DNA of 51,395 nt from Actinomycetota bacterium (GTDB lineage: Bacteria; Actinomycetota; Actinomycetes; Streptosporangiales; Streptosporangiaceae): the NCBI GenBank assembly GCA_027314515.1, contig DAHVAR010000071.1, positions 1 through 51,395 on the forward strand, given 5' to 3'. This document shows positions 26,031 to 35,529 of this stretch, one piece after another (position 1 is the first letter of the stretch; every line of letters begins with the position of its first letter). Under the pieces are notes generated by a model. That model was not told the origin of the DNA. It made no database searches and saw only the letters and a list, made by a program, of their open reading frames with translations. Made by a program: the position numbers and the translations under genes.

Positions 26031-27258
26031 GAGCATTTCCATCGACGCGGTCTCCAAGGAGTACCCGGGCGGCAACCTGGCGCTGAAAGACGTCAGCCTG
26101 GTGGTAGAGCCGGGCAGCTTCGTGGTGCTGCTCGGCCCATCCGGATCGGGCAAGACGACCTTGCTGCGCTGCCTGGCCGGCATCGAGCGGCTCACCTCAG
26201 GCAAGATCACTATCGGCGCCACCGCGGTTGCCCACGATCAGCTGCACATACCGCCCGACAAGCGCAACCTGTCCATGGTGTTCCAGGACTACGCGCTGTG
26301 GCCGCACCTGCGGGTCCGGGAGAACGTCGCGTTCGCGCTGCGCCGCAGCAAGCTCGCCAAGCCCGACGCCCGCGCCAGGACGCAGGCCATGCTCGAGCGG
26401 GTCGGGCTGGGCCAGCTGGCCGACCGCTATCCGAACGAGCTGTCGGGTGGCGAGCAGCAGCGCGTCGCGCTGGCCCGGGCGCTGGTGGCCGGCACCGGGC
26501 TGATCCTGTGCGACGAGCCGCTCTCGAACCTCGACGCTGACCTGCGCGAGCGGATGCGGGTGGAAATCTCGGCGCTGGTGCGCGAATCCGGCGCTACCGC
26601 CGTCTACATCACCCATGACCAGGCCGAGGCGTTCGCGCTGGCAGACCAGATCGGCCTGCTGCAGGACGGGCGGCTCGTGCAGTTCGGCCGGCCGGAGCAG
26701 ATCTACACCGAGCCGGCGACCCCCTTCGTGGCCAGGTTCACCGGACTGTCCGGCGAGCTCGCGGTCAGGGTCGCCGGGCAGGATGCCGCCAGCGCCGACA
26801 GCACAGTCGAGATCGGCCACGACGGCTCTGCGCTGCTACGGCCGTGCCGGGCGCGCACCTCTGCGTCCTGGGCCTCCGGCGGCGAGGGCATGCTGCTCGT
26901 CAGGCCCACCGGCATCCACCTCGGCGGGATCACCGCCGGCGATCACCACCTGACCGGCACTGTCGCGGACGTGGCATTCCGCGGGCGCGGCTACGAGCAC
27001 GCCATCGACATCTCCGGCCATGGCCGCCTGACCGGCGTCTTCGCGCCGTTCCGCGCCCAGCGCGGTGACACCGTGGGCCTGCGGCTCGATCCTGCTGGCT
27101 GCCACGTGTTCCCGGTGGCCGCCAGGGACCACGCCGCGACGGCCAACGGGCAGGCAGCGGCAACCAACGGGCACGCCGCCGCGTCCAACGGGCACGCCGC
27201 GACGGTCCCGCTGTCCGATGTCGGCCCGGAGTTCGCCCCGCCGGCGCAGCAGCACTAG
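26023..27258 (+). CDS. ABC transporter ATPase with TOBE domain, iron-type
   Basis: The 411-residue protein powers the importer. Walker A is at 38-46 (GPSGSGKTT), the Q-loop Gln at 88, the signature LSGGEQQ at 140-146, Walker B at 160-165 (LILCDE), and the H-loop in VYITHDQ near 195. A C-terminal TOBE-like regulatory domain begins about residue 240. The last 45 residues are a degenerate repeat of [13 protein letters not shown] type, probably disordered. It starts at GTG 26023, overlapping the permease stop. It belongs to the FbpC/PotA-like class that serves iron and polyamine importers. Confidence 0.9.
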   Translation: MAESISIDAVSKEYPGGNLALKDVSLVVEPGSFVVLLGPSGSGKTTLLRCLAGIERLTSGKITIGATAVAHDQLHIPPDKRNLSMVFQDYALWPHLRVRENVAFALRRSKLAKPDARARTQAMLERVGLGQLADRYPNELSGGEQQRVALARALVAGTGLILCDEPLSNLDADLRERMRVEISALVRESGATAVYITHDQAEAFALADQIGLLQDGRLVQFGRPEQIYTEPATPFVARFTGLSGELAVRVAGQDAASADSTVEIGHDGSALLRPCRARTSASWASGGEGMLLVRPTGIHLGGITAGDHHLTGTVADVAFRGRGYEHAIDISGHGRLTGVFAPFRAQRGDTVGLRLDPAGCHVFPVAARDHAATANGQAAATNGHAAASNGHAATVPLSDVGPEFAPPAQQH

Positions 27259-27416
27259 GCCGGCCAGCACGGCGTTCCTCCGCCCGGCGCAGGACGCCAG
27301 CCGCGGCGTATCATCGCGGCACGCGGCCGGCCGCCGCCGACGGCCGGCGTGCGAGCATGACTGGCACGCGAGCACGCGTTCCCGTGGTGCTGGCGGCTTT
27401 CGAAGGAGCAGCAAGG

Positions 27417-28502
27417 ATGACACACGAGGTCAAGGGCGTCGTGGCCAGCGCCAAAGGCGAACCGGTCAGCGTCACGACAGTGCTGGTGCCCGATCCGGGT
27501 CCGGGCGAGGCGCTGGTCACCGTGCAGGCCTGCGGCGTGTGCCATACCGATCTGCACTACCGCGAGGGCGGCATCGGCGAGGACTTCCCTTACCTGCTCG
27601 GCCACGAGGCAGCCGGGGTGGTCGAGGCAGTCGGCCCGGACGTGACCGGCGTGGCGCCCGGCGACTTCGTGATCCTGAACTGGCGCGCGGTCTGCGGCCA
27701 GTGCCGGGCGTGCCTGCGCGGCCGCCCCTGGTACTGCTTCGCCACCCATAACGCCAGCCAGAAGATGACGCTAGCGGACGGCACGCCGCTGTCGCCCGCG
27801 CTCGGCATCGGCGCGTTCACGGAGAAGACGCTGGTCGCGGACGGCCAGTGCACCAAGGTCGACCCGGCGATCAAGCCCGAGGTCGCCGGGCTGCTCGGCT
27901 GCGGCGTGATGGCGGGCCTCGGCGCGGCGCTGAACACCGCCGGAATCAGCCGCGGTGACTCGGTCGCGGTCATCGGCTGCGGCGGCGTCGGCAATGCCGC
28001 GATCCTCGGCGCGGCACTGGCCGGCGCCAGGAAGGTGATCGCCGTCGACGTCGACGACCGCAAGCTCGACTGGGCCCGCGGCTTCGGCGCGACCGACACG
28101 GTCAACTCGCGGTCGGCTGACCCGGTCGCGCAGATCAGGGACCTGACCGAAGGGAACGGGGCCGACGTGGTGATCGAGGCCGTCGGCCGCCCGGAGACCT
28201 ACCAGCAGGCGTTCTACGCTCGCGACCTGGCCGGCACCGTCGTGCTGGTCGGCGTGCCGACCCCGGAAATGCGGCTGGAAGTGCCGCTGATCGACGTGTT
28301 CGGCCGCGGCGGCTCGCTCAAATCGTCCTGGTACGGCGACTGCCTGCCGAGCCGCGACTTCCCGATGCTGGTGGACCTGCACCTGCAGGGTCGGCTGCCG
28401 CTGGAGAAGTTCGTCTCGGAGACCATCGCGCTGGACGCGGTCGAGGAGGCGTTCGCGAAAATGCACCGCGGGGAGGTGCTTCGCTCGGTCGTGGTGCTGT
28501 GA
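27417..28502 (+). CDS. mscR: S-(hydroxymethyl)mycothiol dehydrogenase
   Basis: The 361-residue zinc enzyme oxidises the formaldehyde adduct of mycothiol, using NAD, and thus detoxifies formaldehyde; relatives also act on S-nitrosomycothiol. The catalytic zinc ligands lie in GVCHTD (Cys42) and GHEAAG (His63, Glu64); the structural zinc cysteines are 93, 96, 99 and 107. The dinucleotide motif GCGGVG is at 187-192. Segments such as [20 protein letters not shown] and [20 protein letters not shown] are near-identical to what I remember of mycobacterial AdhE2/MscR. The ATG at 27417 follows AAGGAG. The final GTGA overlaps the next gene, so the two are translationally coupled. Presence of the enzyme supports an actinobacterial host. 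Confidence 0.93.
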   Translation: MTHEVKGVVASAKGEPVSVTTVLVPDPGPGEALVTVQACGVCHTDLHYREGGIGEDFPYLLGHEAAGVVEAVGPDVTGVAPGDFVILNWRAVCGQCRACLRGRPWYCFATHNASQKMTLADGTPLSPALGIGAFTEKTLVADGQCTKVDPAIKPEVAGLLGCGVMAGLGAALNTAGISRGDSVAVIGCGGVGNAAILGAALAGARKVIAVDVDDRKLDWARGFGATDTVNSRSADPVAQIRDLTEGNGADVVIEAVGRPETYQQAFYARDLAGTVVLVGVPTPEMRLEVPLIDVFGRGGSLKSSWYGDCLPSRDFPMLVDLHLQGRLPLEKFVSETIALDAVEEAFAKMHRGEVLRSVVVL

Positions 28503-29242
28503 CGGCTGCGACGCCGGAGACGGGCACGGTGGCCCGGATCGCGATGTGGTCCGGGCCGCGCACGGTCTCCACTGCGCTCATGCGCTCGTTCGGGAACAGG
28601 GCCGACACCGTCGTCGTTGACGAACCGCTCTACGGTTACTACCTGGCGAACAGCGGGGTGGACCATCCCGGCCGGGCGGAGATCATCGCCAGCATGCCGG
28701 CGGACTGGCGCGAGGTGCTCCCGCAGCTTTCCGGCGCGCCGCTGCCGGACGGCAAGACGGTCTACTACCAGAAGCACATGACGCACCACCTGCTGCCCGA
28801 GGTTGACCGGTCGGCACTGAGCGGGCTCAGGCACGCCTTTCTCATCCGCGACCCGCGGCAACTGCTGGCGTCCTACGCGCGGGTCCGGTCGGCACCGGTG
28901 CTGGCCGACCTCGGGCTGGCGCAGCAGGCTGAGATCTTCGCGGCGTTCGGCGGGCCGGTGATCGACTCCGCTGACATCCTGCGAAATCCGCGGGCCGCCC
29001 TGGAGGCGTTGTGCGATGCGCTCGGCCTGGCGTTCGACGAAGCGATGCTGTCCTGGCCGCCTGGGCCGCGGGCCAGTGACGGAGTCTGGGCCCGGCACTG
29101 GTACCACAGCGTGTGGGAGTCGACGGGTTTCGGCCCGTACCGGCCGCCCGGCGACGACGACCTGCCGCCGGAACTGGCCAGCCTGGCCGCGCAGTGCGAA
29201 CCGTTCTACGCCGGACTGGCCGAGCATCGCCTCCGGCCGTAA
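28499..29242 (+). CDS. Sulfotransferase-like protein coupled to mscR
   Basis: The 247-residue product starts at GTG 28499, overlapping the mscR stop by four bases. Near the start, [20 protein letters not shown] matches the 5'-phosphosulfate-binding loop of PAPS-type sulfotransferases, and [18 protein letters not shown] resembles the family's 3'-phosphate-binding strand and helix. A conserved His-rich part ([12 protein letters not shown]) is also seen. Proteins of this subgroup are often annotated next to branched-chain aminotransferases in proteobacteria; here a class IV aminotransferase lies 1.6 kb away across an opposed gene. The substrate is unknown, and true sulfotransferase activity is not certain. 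Confidence 0.75.
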   Translation: MTAATPETGTVARIAMWSGPRTVSTALMRSFGNRADTVVVDEPLYGYYLANSGVDHPGRAEIIASMPADWREVLPQLSGAPLPDGKTVYYQKHMTHHLLPEVDRSALSGLRHAFLIRDPRQLLASYARVRSAPVLADLGLAQQAEIFAAFGGPVIDSADILRNPRAALEALCDALGLAFDEAMLSWPPGPRASDGVWARHWYHSVWESTGFGPYRPPGDDDLPPELASLAAQCEPFYAGLAEHRLRP

Positions 29243-29270
29243 GCCGGCCGGGAGGGCGCCACGTGGCTGC

Positions 29271-30632
29271 CTAGAGCATCCGCCGTTTCTTCAGGTAGGC
29301 CGCGAGGTCGTCGTAGGCGCCGCCCTCATTGGCGAACAGGGCGACATTGCGGGCGGCGTCGAACCACGGGCTGAGCGAGGGCCGGACGTCGCCAAGCGCT
29401 GCCTCCAGGTCGGCCTGACCGATCATCCGGGGCTCGCCGCGCCGGACCGAGTCGAGCAGTGCAAGCTCGGCGGCCGACTCGCAGACATGCGCGATGTCAG
29501 CGCCCGAGTACCCGTCGGTCAGTTTCGCGAGCCGCTCGGGATCGACCCGCTCGACCGGCCGGTCGCGCAGGTGATAACGGAAGATCGCGGCGCGGGCGGC
29601 CTGATCGGGCGGCAGCACGAGCAGCATCCGGTCGAACCTGCCTGGCCGCCGCAGTGCGCTGTCCACGTCCCACGGATGGTTGGTGGCGGCGAGCAGGAAG
29701 ACGCCCTCGTTACCGCCGGTGACGTCGTCGAGTTCCAGCAAGAGCTGGTTGACCACGGCCCGCATCGGCGTATGCCGCAGGTGGGTGCGCTTCTGGCCGA
29801 TCGCGTCCACCTCGTCGAGGAACACCACGCACGGCGCGTTCTTGCGGGCGACCTCGAAGATCTCGTGAATGTTCCGCTCGCTCTGGCCGAGCATGCTGTC
29901 GACGATGTCAGCGAACGAGACCGCCAGGAACCGTGCGCCGAGCTCGCCGGCAACCGCGCGGGCGACGAAGGTCTTACCGCAGCCGGGCGGCCCGTACATC
30001 AGCAGGCCGCCGCGCAGGCTCTTGCCGTAGAGCTTGCGGAGTTCGGGATTGCGCATCGGCGCAAGGAAGCCCGCCTCGAGGCGCTGCTTCACGTCTGTCA
30101 TGCCGGCCACGTCGGCCAGGCGCAGCCGGAGGTGCTCCACGTCGAAGGCGCGGGAGCCGGACTCGCCGGACCCTTGTGGTGCCGCGCTGTCGCCAGCGAT
30201 GCCTAGGTGCTCCGATCCGCTGTCCGGGCCCACGAACCGCGGCCCCAGCACGTCAGCGAGCTGTGACTCGGCGGCGTTCCAGTCGAAGTCCGGTGCCGGG
30301 GGCGGGCTGCCGGTCGGCTCCGCCTCAGCCCGGGCGGCTGGGGTGGGCTCCCCCTCGGCCCGGGTCTCCGGCTCGTCTGGCTGAGTGCCCGCTGGCTGCG
30401 CCGTCGCGATCAGGGCCAGCGCTGCGGCGTTCGCCGGGTCGGCCTGCAGGACGGCGCCGACCTCGCGGATGCCTTCATGGCGCTGCCCGGCCCCGATCAG
30501 CAAGGCGGCAAGGTGCAGGCGGAGCTCGGTATCGTCCGGCATCGCGTCGATAGCCCTCCTGAGGCTTGCGACCAGCTTCGGGTCGAGCTCCAACCCCGTC
30601 CTCCTGTCTGATTCATCCCGGATGATGCCCAA
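29271..30632 (-). CDS. AAA+ ATPase of CDC48/FtsH-like type with TPR-like N-terminus
   Basis: The 453-residue protein has a short TPR-like helical N-terminus (residues 16-80, for example RRAIDAMPDDTELRLHLAAL), an acidic Ala/Glu/Pro-rich linker (about 80-160), and a single AAA+ module. Walker A is at 214-221 (GPPGCGKT), Walker B ends at 274 (FLDE), and the second region of homology is present (RRPGRFDRMLLV with the arginine finger). The C-terminal lid follows (GYSGADIAHVCESAAELA). This kind of protein remodels or unfolds client proteins as a hexamer; the TPR segment may choose clients. The gene is convergent with the sulfotransferase-like gene and divergent from the aminotransferase gene. The client is unknown. 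Confidence 0.88.
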   Translation of the reverse strand: MGIIRDESDRRTGLELDPKLVASLRRAIDAMPDDTELRLHLAALLIGAGQRHEGIREVGAVLQADPANAAALALIATAQPAGTQPDEPETRAEGEPTPAARAEAEPTGSPPPAPDFDWNAAESQLADVLGPRFVGPDSGSEHLGIAGDSAAPQGSGESGSRAFDVEHLRLRLADVAGMTDVKQRLEAGFLAPMRNPELRKLYGKSLRGGLLMYGPPGCGKTFVARAVAGELGARFLAVSFADIVDSMLGQSERNIHEIFEVARKNAPCVVFLDEVDAIGQKRTHLRHTPMRAVVNQLLLELDDVTGGNEGVFLLAATNHPWDVDSALRRPGRFDRMLLVLPPDQAARAAIFRYHLRDRPVERVDPERLAKLTDGYSGADIAHVCESAAELALLDSVRRGEPRMIGQADLEAALGDVRPSLSPWFDAARNVALFANEGGAYDDLAAYLKKRRML

Positions 30633-30821
30633 GATTACGTTGTCTGGCGGTCACCGGGCACTCGTCTCCCGGGCCCGCGCTCGGCACTTCATGGTTTCGG
30701 CGACCACAAATCATGACAAACCAGGGCGCCTGCCGTATCAAGCCCATGAACTGCTGACCCGCCGGAGGAAGCCCCGGCAGCCGGCTACCCGAGTCCGGTT
30801 GCTGACCGATATGTTCGGGGC

Positions 30822-31721
30822 GTGCTGCAGAAGTTCGACGAGCGCAACCGGGACCTGATTGTCAATGTCGGCGGGCGGCTGACGCACCGCGACGAGGCTG
30901 CGGTCAGCCCGTTCGACTCGGTAGTGCAGGGCGGCGACGCGGTCTGGGAAGGCCTGCGGCTCTACCAGGGCAAGATCTTCCGGCTGACCGAGCACCTCGC
31001 CAGGCTGCGGCGCTCCGCGATGGCGCTGGCCTTCGAAACGATCCCGTCAGACGCGGAGATCATCGCCGAGATCCGCCGCACGCTGGCGGCCAACAAGATG
31101 ACCGACAACGTGCACATCCGGCTGACGCTCAGCCGGGGGGTGAAGATCACCAGCGGGATGGATCCGCGGCTCAACCAGTCCGGCCCTACGCTGATCGTGC
31201 TGGCCGAGCACAAGGCCCCGGTCTATGACGGCGACGGCATCACGCTGATTACCTCGAGCGTGCGCCGCACTAGCCCGGACAGCCTGGACCCGAAGATCCA
31301 CCACAACAACCTGCTGACCTCGATCCTGGCCAAGGTCGAGGCAAACGTGGCCAGCGCGGACGACGCGGTGATGCTGGATCAGCGTGGTTTCGTGGCCGAG
31401 ACCAATGCGACGCACATATTCCTGGTGAGCGGCGGAGCGCTCGGCACGCCGACGACGGCGGCCTGCCCGGAAGGCATCACCCGGCAGGTGGTGCTCGACC
31501 TGGCCGTGGCCGCCAGGATCTGCTGCACAGTCGGTGACTACAGCCTCGCGCAGCTGTACACGGCCGACGAGATGTTCGTCAGCGGCACCATGGGCGGCCT
31601 GACGCCCGTGCTCGCGGTGGACGGCCGGCCGATCGGCGACGGCAAGCCCGGCCCGGTCACCCGCCAGCTAGCCGGGCTGTTCGCCGAGCTCACGGCATCC
31701 TCCGGCGTCCCGGTCTGCTGA
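30822..31721 (+). CDS. Class IV aminotransferase (branched-chain type)
   Basis: The 299-residue PLP enzyme belongs to the BCAT/D-amino acid transaminase/aminodeoxychorismate lyase fold. The family opening is present (VNVGGRLTHRDEAAVSPFDS, VWEGLRLYQGKIFRL). The PLP lysine is likely Lys158 in DPKIHHNNLL, and the phosphate-site glutamate is Glu193 in VAETNATHIF. The late motif ACPEGITRQVVLDLA is typical. Which amino acids it uses is not clear; branched-chain amino acids or related 2-oxo acids are most likely. It starts at GTG 30822 with a G-run close upstream. A 20-base gap separates it from the aldo/keto reductase, so the two may be co-transcribed. Confidence 0.85.
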   Translation: MLQKFDERNRDLIVNVGGRLTHRDEAAVSPFDSVVQGGDAVWEGLRLYQGKIFRLTEHLARLRRSAMALAFETIPSDAEIIAEIRRTLAANKMTDNVHIRLTLSRGVKITSGMDPRLNQSGPTLIVLAEHKAPVYDGDGITLITSSVRRTSPDSLDPKIHHNNLLTSILAKVEANVASADDAVMLDQRGFVAETNATHIFLVSGGALGTPTTAACPEGITRQVVLDLAVAARICCTVGDYSLAQLYTADEMFVSGTMGGLTPVLAVDGRPIGDGKPGPVTRQLAGLFAELTASSGVPVC

Positions 31722-31741
31722 CCGCGGCGCATAATGAGCGG

Positions 31742-32533
31742 ATGACATCTCCAGCTGAGGTTCCGGCCGTCTCGCTACCGGGCGGTGGCCGCATGCCTGT
31801 CGTCGGGTTCGGCACCTGGAGAATGCGTCACGACAACGCCTACCGAGCGGTGCTCGCCGCTCTCGCCACCGGCTACCGGCACATCGACACCGCCACCATG
31901 TATGCCAACGAGGCCGACGTCGGCCGCGCCGTGCGCGATAGCGGGGTAAGCCGGTCCGAGGTCTTCATCACCACGAAGATCCGCCCATCCGACGCCGGCC
32001 AGGCCCGGTCGGTGCTGCAGCGCTCGCTGGCCGCGCTCGGCACCGACTACCTTGACCTGTGGCTAGTGCACTGGCCGCCGTCGGCCCGTGGTGGCAGCCG
32101 TCAGCTCTGGAACGAGCTGATCGAGTTCCAGGCGGACGGGCAGGTCCGCGACATCGGGGTGAGCAATTACACCCTCCCGGAACTCGACGACCTTATCCGC
32201 TCGTCCGGGAAAGTGCCGGCGGTGAACCAGATCGACTGGAGCCCGTCCCGGTACGACGCCAGTCTGCTAGCTGGCCACGCCGAGCGGGGCATCGTGGTCG
32301 AGGGCTACAGCGGGCTGAAGAACACCGACCTGGACGACCCCGTGCTCGCGAAGATCGCCGTTGCGCACGGCGTTACCACGGCGCAGGTAGTTCTGCGCTG
32401 GCATCTGGAGCACGACATCATCGTGATCCCGAAATCAGCGCAGCCAGAGCGGATCGCCGCCAACTTCGACCTGTTCGGGTTCGGGCTGACCGCCGGCGAG
32501 ATAGCGGCTATCGACGCTATCTCCGGGCACTAG
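31742..32533 (+). CDS. Aldo/keto reductase
   Basis: The 263-residue enzyme is a single TIM barrel that reduces carbonyls with NADPH. The catalytic tetrad is complete: Asp49 and Tyr54 (HIDTATMYANE), Lys79 (ITTKIRP) and His110 (LVHWPP). The NADPH-binding segment near the end reads IIVIPKSAQPERIAANFDLF, with the conserved IPKS. The length is normal for this family. It follows the aminotransferase gene after 20 bases, probably in one transcript. The substrate cannot be predicted; relatives of the 2,5-diketogluconate reductase group look closest. Confidence 0.92.
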   Translation: MTSPAEVPAVSLPGGGRMPVVGFGTWRMRHDNAYRAVLAALATGYRHIDTATMYANEADVGRAVRDSGVSRSEVFITTKIRPSDAGQARSVLQRSLAALGTDYLDLWLVHWPPSARGGSRQLWNELIEFQADGQVRDIGVSNYTLPELDDLIRSSGKVPAVNQIDWSPSRYDASLLAGHAERGIVVEGYSGLKNTDLDDPVLAKIAVAHGVTTAQVVLRWHLEHDIIVIPKSAQPERIAANFDLFGFGLTAGEIAAIDAISGH

Positions 32534-32588
32534 CCCGCGACGCTGGCTGCGCCTTAACCGCCACCGATCCGGGCAGCGGAGCCGGGCC

Positions 32589-33893
32589 TCAGGCCCGGCC
32601 GGAGCCGATCGACGGATCCGGCAGGCCGCCGCGCAGCGTCAGGATCTGCGTCACCGTCGCCATGAAAGCCGAGCGGCTGAGAATGCCGTCGTTGTAGCCG
32701 GCTTGCAGTCCCGCCAGGACGTTCTCGCCCTCGGCCGGAGTCTGAGCCGCGGACAGGATCAGCTGCATGCCGGCTTCCGCGGCGAGCAGCGAGCGGTTCT
32801 GGATCGATCCGATCGACCTCAGTGCGCCGGCGCCGATCGCGTCGGTAATCGTTACGCCGGTGAAGCCCAGCCGGCGCCGCAGTTGCCCTTGAACGATGAC
32901 CGAGGACAACCCGGCGGGCCGGGCCGAGCCCAGGTTCGGGTATTTCGCCCAGGACACCATCACGAGCTTGACCCCGGCGGCGATGGCGGCCTGGTAGGGC
33001 AGCTCATCGACGGCTTGCAGGGTGGACTTCGACAGGGTGATGGTGACTGGCCTGATATCGGTGTTCTGGCTCGCCGTCGCGGCACCCAGGCCGGGGAAGT
33101 GCTTCGCCGTCGCGGCCACGCCGGTGGCCTGCTGCGCGGTGATGAAGAGCGACCCCATCCTGGACACGGTAACGGGGTTCATGCTGTACGAGCGCTGGAA
33201 CTGGTCGAGGAAGTCGCCAGGGGCTCGAAACACGCCGAGCACCGGCGCCAGATTCACGTTCAGGCCGAAGCCGAGCAGGTTCTGCCCCGCGCCCTGGCCC
33301 GCCGCCGTCGCCGCCGCGGCCCGCTGATGGGGCGTGGGAAGCGAACCAATCGCCTTTTCCGAGTTCACCGGAGGTCCGGGCAACCGCCTGACCAGACCGC
33401 CTTCCTGATCCGTCATGAGCAGCAGCGGGAAGTTGTGCGCCGGGTTCTGCGCCAGGCTGTTGTTGGCGACCAGCTTCGCGACGGCAGCGGTGACCTGCGC
33501 GGCGCTGGCAAAGTTCCCGCCGAAGAAGATGACGCCGCCGACCTCGCCGTGCCGGATGAGCGTCAGCAGCGCGGACGGCGGTGTCAGCCCGGAATAGCTG
33601 TAGATGACGCGCTGCCCGGCAAGCTGGGCCGGCGACAGCGTCGCAGCCAGCGCGGCCTCAGGGCTCTGCACCGACACCGTGTCCGCCGCGGCCTTGCCGA
33701 CTCGGCTAGCGGACGCTGCCGCGTTCCCGGCCTGAGAGGTCGCACGGGAGACGGGGCGCTGGCCGGCCGCCGTGCTCGCGGCGATTAGCAGCACGACGGC
33801 GACGGCCACGGACGTGCCGCCGACTCTGCGCAATAGCTGCGGATTCACTGCGCGCTCGCCTTCCCGCGTGGCCGTGGCGGCCTCGCTCACCAT
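32589..33893 (-). CDS. Glycoside hydrolase family 3, beta-N-acetylhexosaminidase-like (exported)
   Basis: The preferred start is ATG 33893 (434 residues) because the reading frame further upstream lies inside the neighbouring gene. GTG 33848 is an alternative. A signal or anchor helix (GTSVAVAVVLLIAASTAAG) is followed by a linker and a GH3 catalytic domain of the NagZ kind: IRHGEVGGVIFFGGN, LLLMTDQEGGLVRRLPG, LNVNLAPVLGV, and KHFPGLGAATASQNTD. The probable nucleophile is the Asp in VTITDAIGAGALRS. The enzyme would act on cell-wall muropeptides or chitin-type sugars outside the membrane. It is a tandem paralogue of the next gene upstream, with the same domain order and about the same length. 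Confidence 0.85.
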   Translation of the reverse strand: MVSEAATATREGERAVNPQLLRRVGGTSVAVAVVLLIAASTAAGQRPVSRATSQAGNAAASASRVGKAAADTVSVQSPEAALAATLSPAQLAGQRVIYSYSGLTPPSALLTLIRHGEVGGVIFFGGNFASAAQVTAAVAKLVANNSLAQNPAHNFPLLLMTDQEGGLVRRLPGPPVNSEKAIGSLPTPHQRAAAATAAGQGAGQNLLGFGLNVNLAPVLGVFRAPGDFLDQFQRSYSMNPVTVSRMGSLFITAQQATGVAATAKHFPGLGAATASQNTDIRPVTITLSKSTLQAVDELPYQAAIAAGVKLVMVSWAKYPNLGSARPAGLSSVIVQGQLRRRLGFTGVTITDAIGAGALRSIGSIQNRSLLAAEAGMQLILSAAQTPAEGENVLAGLQAGYNDGILSRSAFMATVTQILTLRGGLPDPSIGSGRA

Positions 33894-33985
33894 CGTATTG
33901 CCCGGTGCCGCGGCGGCAGCACGATGCCGGGCCATGAACTGCGCGCGCGGGGCACGCGGCAGTGAAGGCCGGCGGTGCGCGGCCG

Positions 33986-35326
33986 TCAGGCAGGCAGGCT
34001 CTGCCGCAGTTGCAGGAGCTGGGCAAGCTGCGCCTGGAACGCCGTCTTCGGCAAAGCGCCGTCCGTATACCCGTCCCGCAGCCCCTTGACACATTTCCAG
34101 CCGGGCAGCGCATCGATTCCCGTGCACAGCAGCGCGTCCATCCCGGCTCGGCCCGCCAGCATCGCCCTTTCCTGCAGCGAGCCATAGGCTCGCAGGGCGC
34201 CGGCTCCGAGCGCATCGGTGATCGTCACGCCGGTAAAGCCCAGGCGTCGTTCCAGCTCGCCCTGGATGATGGCCGGTGAGAGCCCGGCCGGCAGCGCCCG
34301 GTCGAGCGCCGGGTAGCTGGCCCACGACACCATGGCCAGCTTGGCGCCGGCGTTGATCGCCGCCCGGTACGGAAACTCATCGACACTGCGCAGCGTCTGC
34401 GCCGGCAGCCTGATCCGTACCGGGACTTTGTCGGTGTCCTGCGCGGCCGTTGCGTCACCCAGGCCGGGAAAGTGCTTGACGGTGGCCGCCACGCCGCCGC
34501 TCTGCTGCGCGGTGACGAACGCGGCGGCGGCCTGCGACACGACGGCCGGATTCATGCTGTAGGAGCGCTGGAACTGGTCGTCGAAGTTGCCCGGCTGACG
34601 GTAGACATCAAGTACCGGAGCCAGGTTCACGTTCATGCCCACCGCGCGCAACCCGGCCGCCGCCTGCGAGCCGGCGAGGGCCGCCGCCGCGGCTGGCGTC
34701 GCCGACGCGCCAATCTGCGCTTCGGACAGGAACGGCCCGGCCCATGGCAGGCGGCGCACGAGTCCGCCCTCCTGATCAGTCATCAGCAGCAACGGATAAT
34801 TCCGGGCCGGATTCGTGACCGCCCCGTTGGCCCTGATCAGTTGCCTGATGACGGCGCGCAGCTGAGCCCGGCTAGAGATGTTGGCGCCGAAGAAGATGAC
34901 GCCGCCGACATCGCCCCGCCGGATCATCCGCAGCAAGCTAGCCGGAACCGACAAGCCGGGGTAACTGTAGATGACGCGCTGGCCGGCCATCTGCTGCGGT
35001 GAGAGCCTGGCGATCTCAGCCGACTGCCCCTTCAGCGCGGCCAGTTGCGCGGCCGTCGGCACCGCCGCGGGACCCTGGATCGCTTCGGCCGCCCGCTGCG
35101 CTGAGGTCGGCTGAGCCGGCGAGTTCACCCCGTCGGCCGGCCGCGATGGCCCGCTGGCCGACGGCTGGCCCGCCGGTGACTGACTGCTGGCCGGCCGGCC
35201 AGCCGCACCTGAACTGTCAGCCGCGCCTGAACTGTCAGCCGGGACCGGCGAACCGCAGCCGACGGCGAGCACGGCCGTGGCTGCGGCACCAACCGCGAGC
35301 CAGAGCCGATGCCGGATAGCTTCCAA
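33986..35326 (-). CDS. Glycoside hydrolase family 3 lipoprotein, paralogue of the next gene
   Basis: The 446-residue protein has a lipoprotein signal peptide: positively charged start, hydrophobic core and lipobox LAVGC, with Cys24 as the lipidated residue. A disordered Ser/Pro/Ala linker (to about 75) leads to the GH3 domain, which reads QMAGQRVIYSYPGLSVPASL, LLLMTDQEGGLVRRLPW, MNVNLAPVLDVYRQPG and KHFPGLGDATAAQDTD, with the candidate nucleophile in ITDALGAGALRAYG. Many stretches are shared with the gene at 32589-33893, so the two are a tandem duplication with diverged targeting (lipoprotein versus helical anchor). It would trim peptidoglycan-type sugars at the membrane surface. The upstream region (35327-35529) is richer in A and T and probably carries the promoter. 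Confidence 0.88.
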   Translation of the reverse strand: MEAIRHRLWLAVGAAATAVLAVGCGSPVPADSSGAADSSGAAGRPASSQSPAGQPSASGPSRPADGVNSPAQPTSAQRAAEAIQGPAAVPTAAQLAALKGQSAEIARLSPQQMAGQRVIYSYPGLSVPASLLRMIRRGDVGGVIFFGANISSRAQLRAVIRQLIRANGAVTNPARNYPLLLMTDQEGGLVRRLPWAGPFLSEAQIGASATPAAAAALAGSQAAAGLRAVGMNVNLAPVLDVYRQPGNFDDQFQRSYSMNPAVVSQAAAAFVTAQQSGGVAATVKHFPGLGDATAAQDTDKVPVRIRLPAQTLRSVDEFPYRAAINAGAKLAMVSWASYPALDRALPAGLSPAIIQGELERRLGFTGVTITDALGAGALRAYGSLQERAMLAGRAGMDALLCTGIDALPGWKCVKGLRDGYTDGALPKTAFQAQLAQLLQLRQSLPA

Positions 35327-35529
35327 GGAAGTGACCTCCGCGGCCTGCCCGATGACCGCCTGGCTAGCCTGGGCTGCGTTATATGACGCAATCAGATTAG
35401 TTTCATATGCAACGAGCTTTTTACCCAGCTGCGTCCTGCTGATGCCCTAAGCGGGGAGTTTCCGGGGACAGTCCAGTTCCTGCCGCCCTTCGACCATACG
35501 GCTTCACGGTCCTGCGACCGTGGCGGTTG

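Noticed and set aside
32589-35326. Loss of the D-x-H catalytic motif in both GH3 proteins as an unusual feature
   Set aside because: The NTD or DTD version after KHFPGLG is, as I recall, common in actinobacterial GH3 proteins, so it is not novel by itself.
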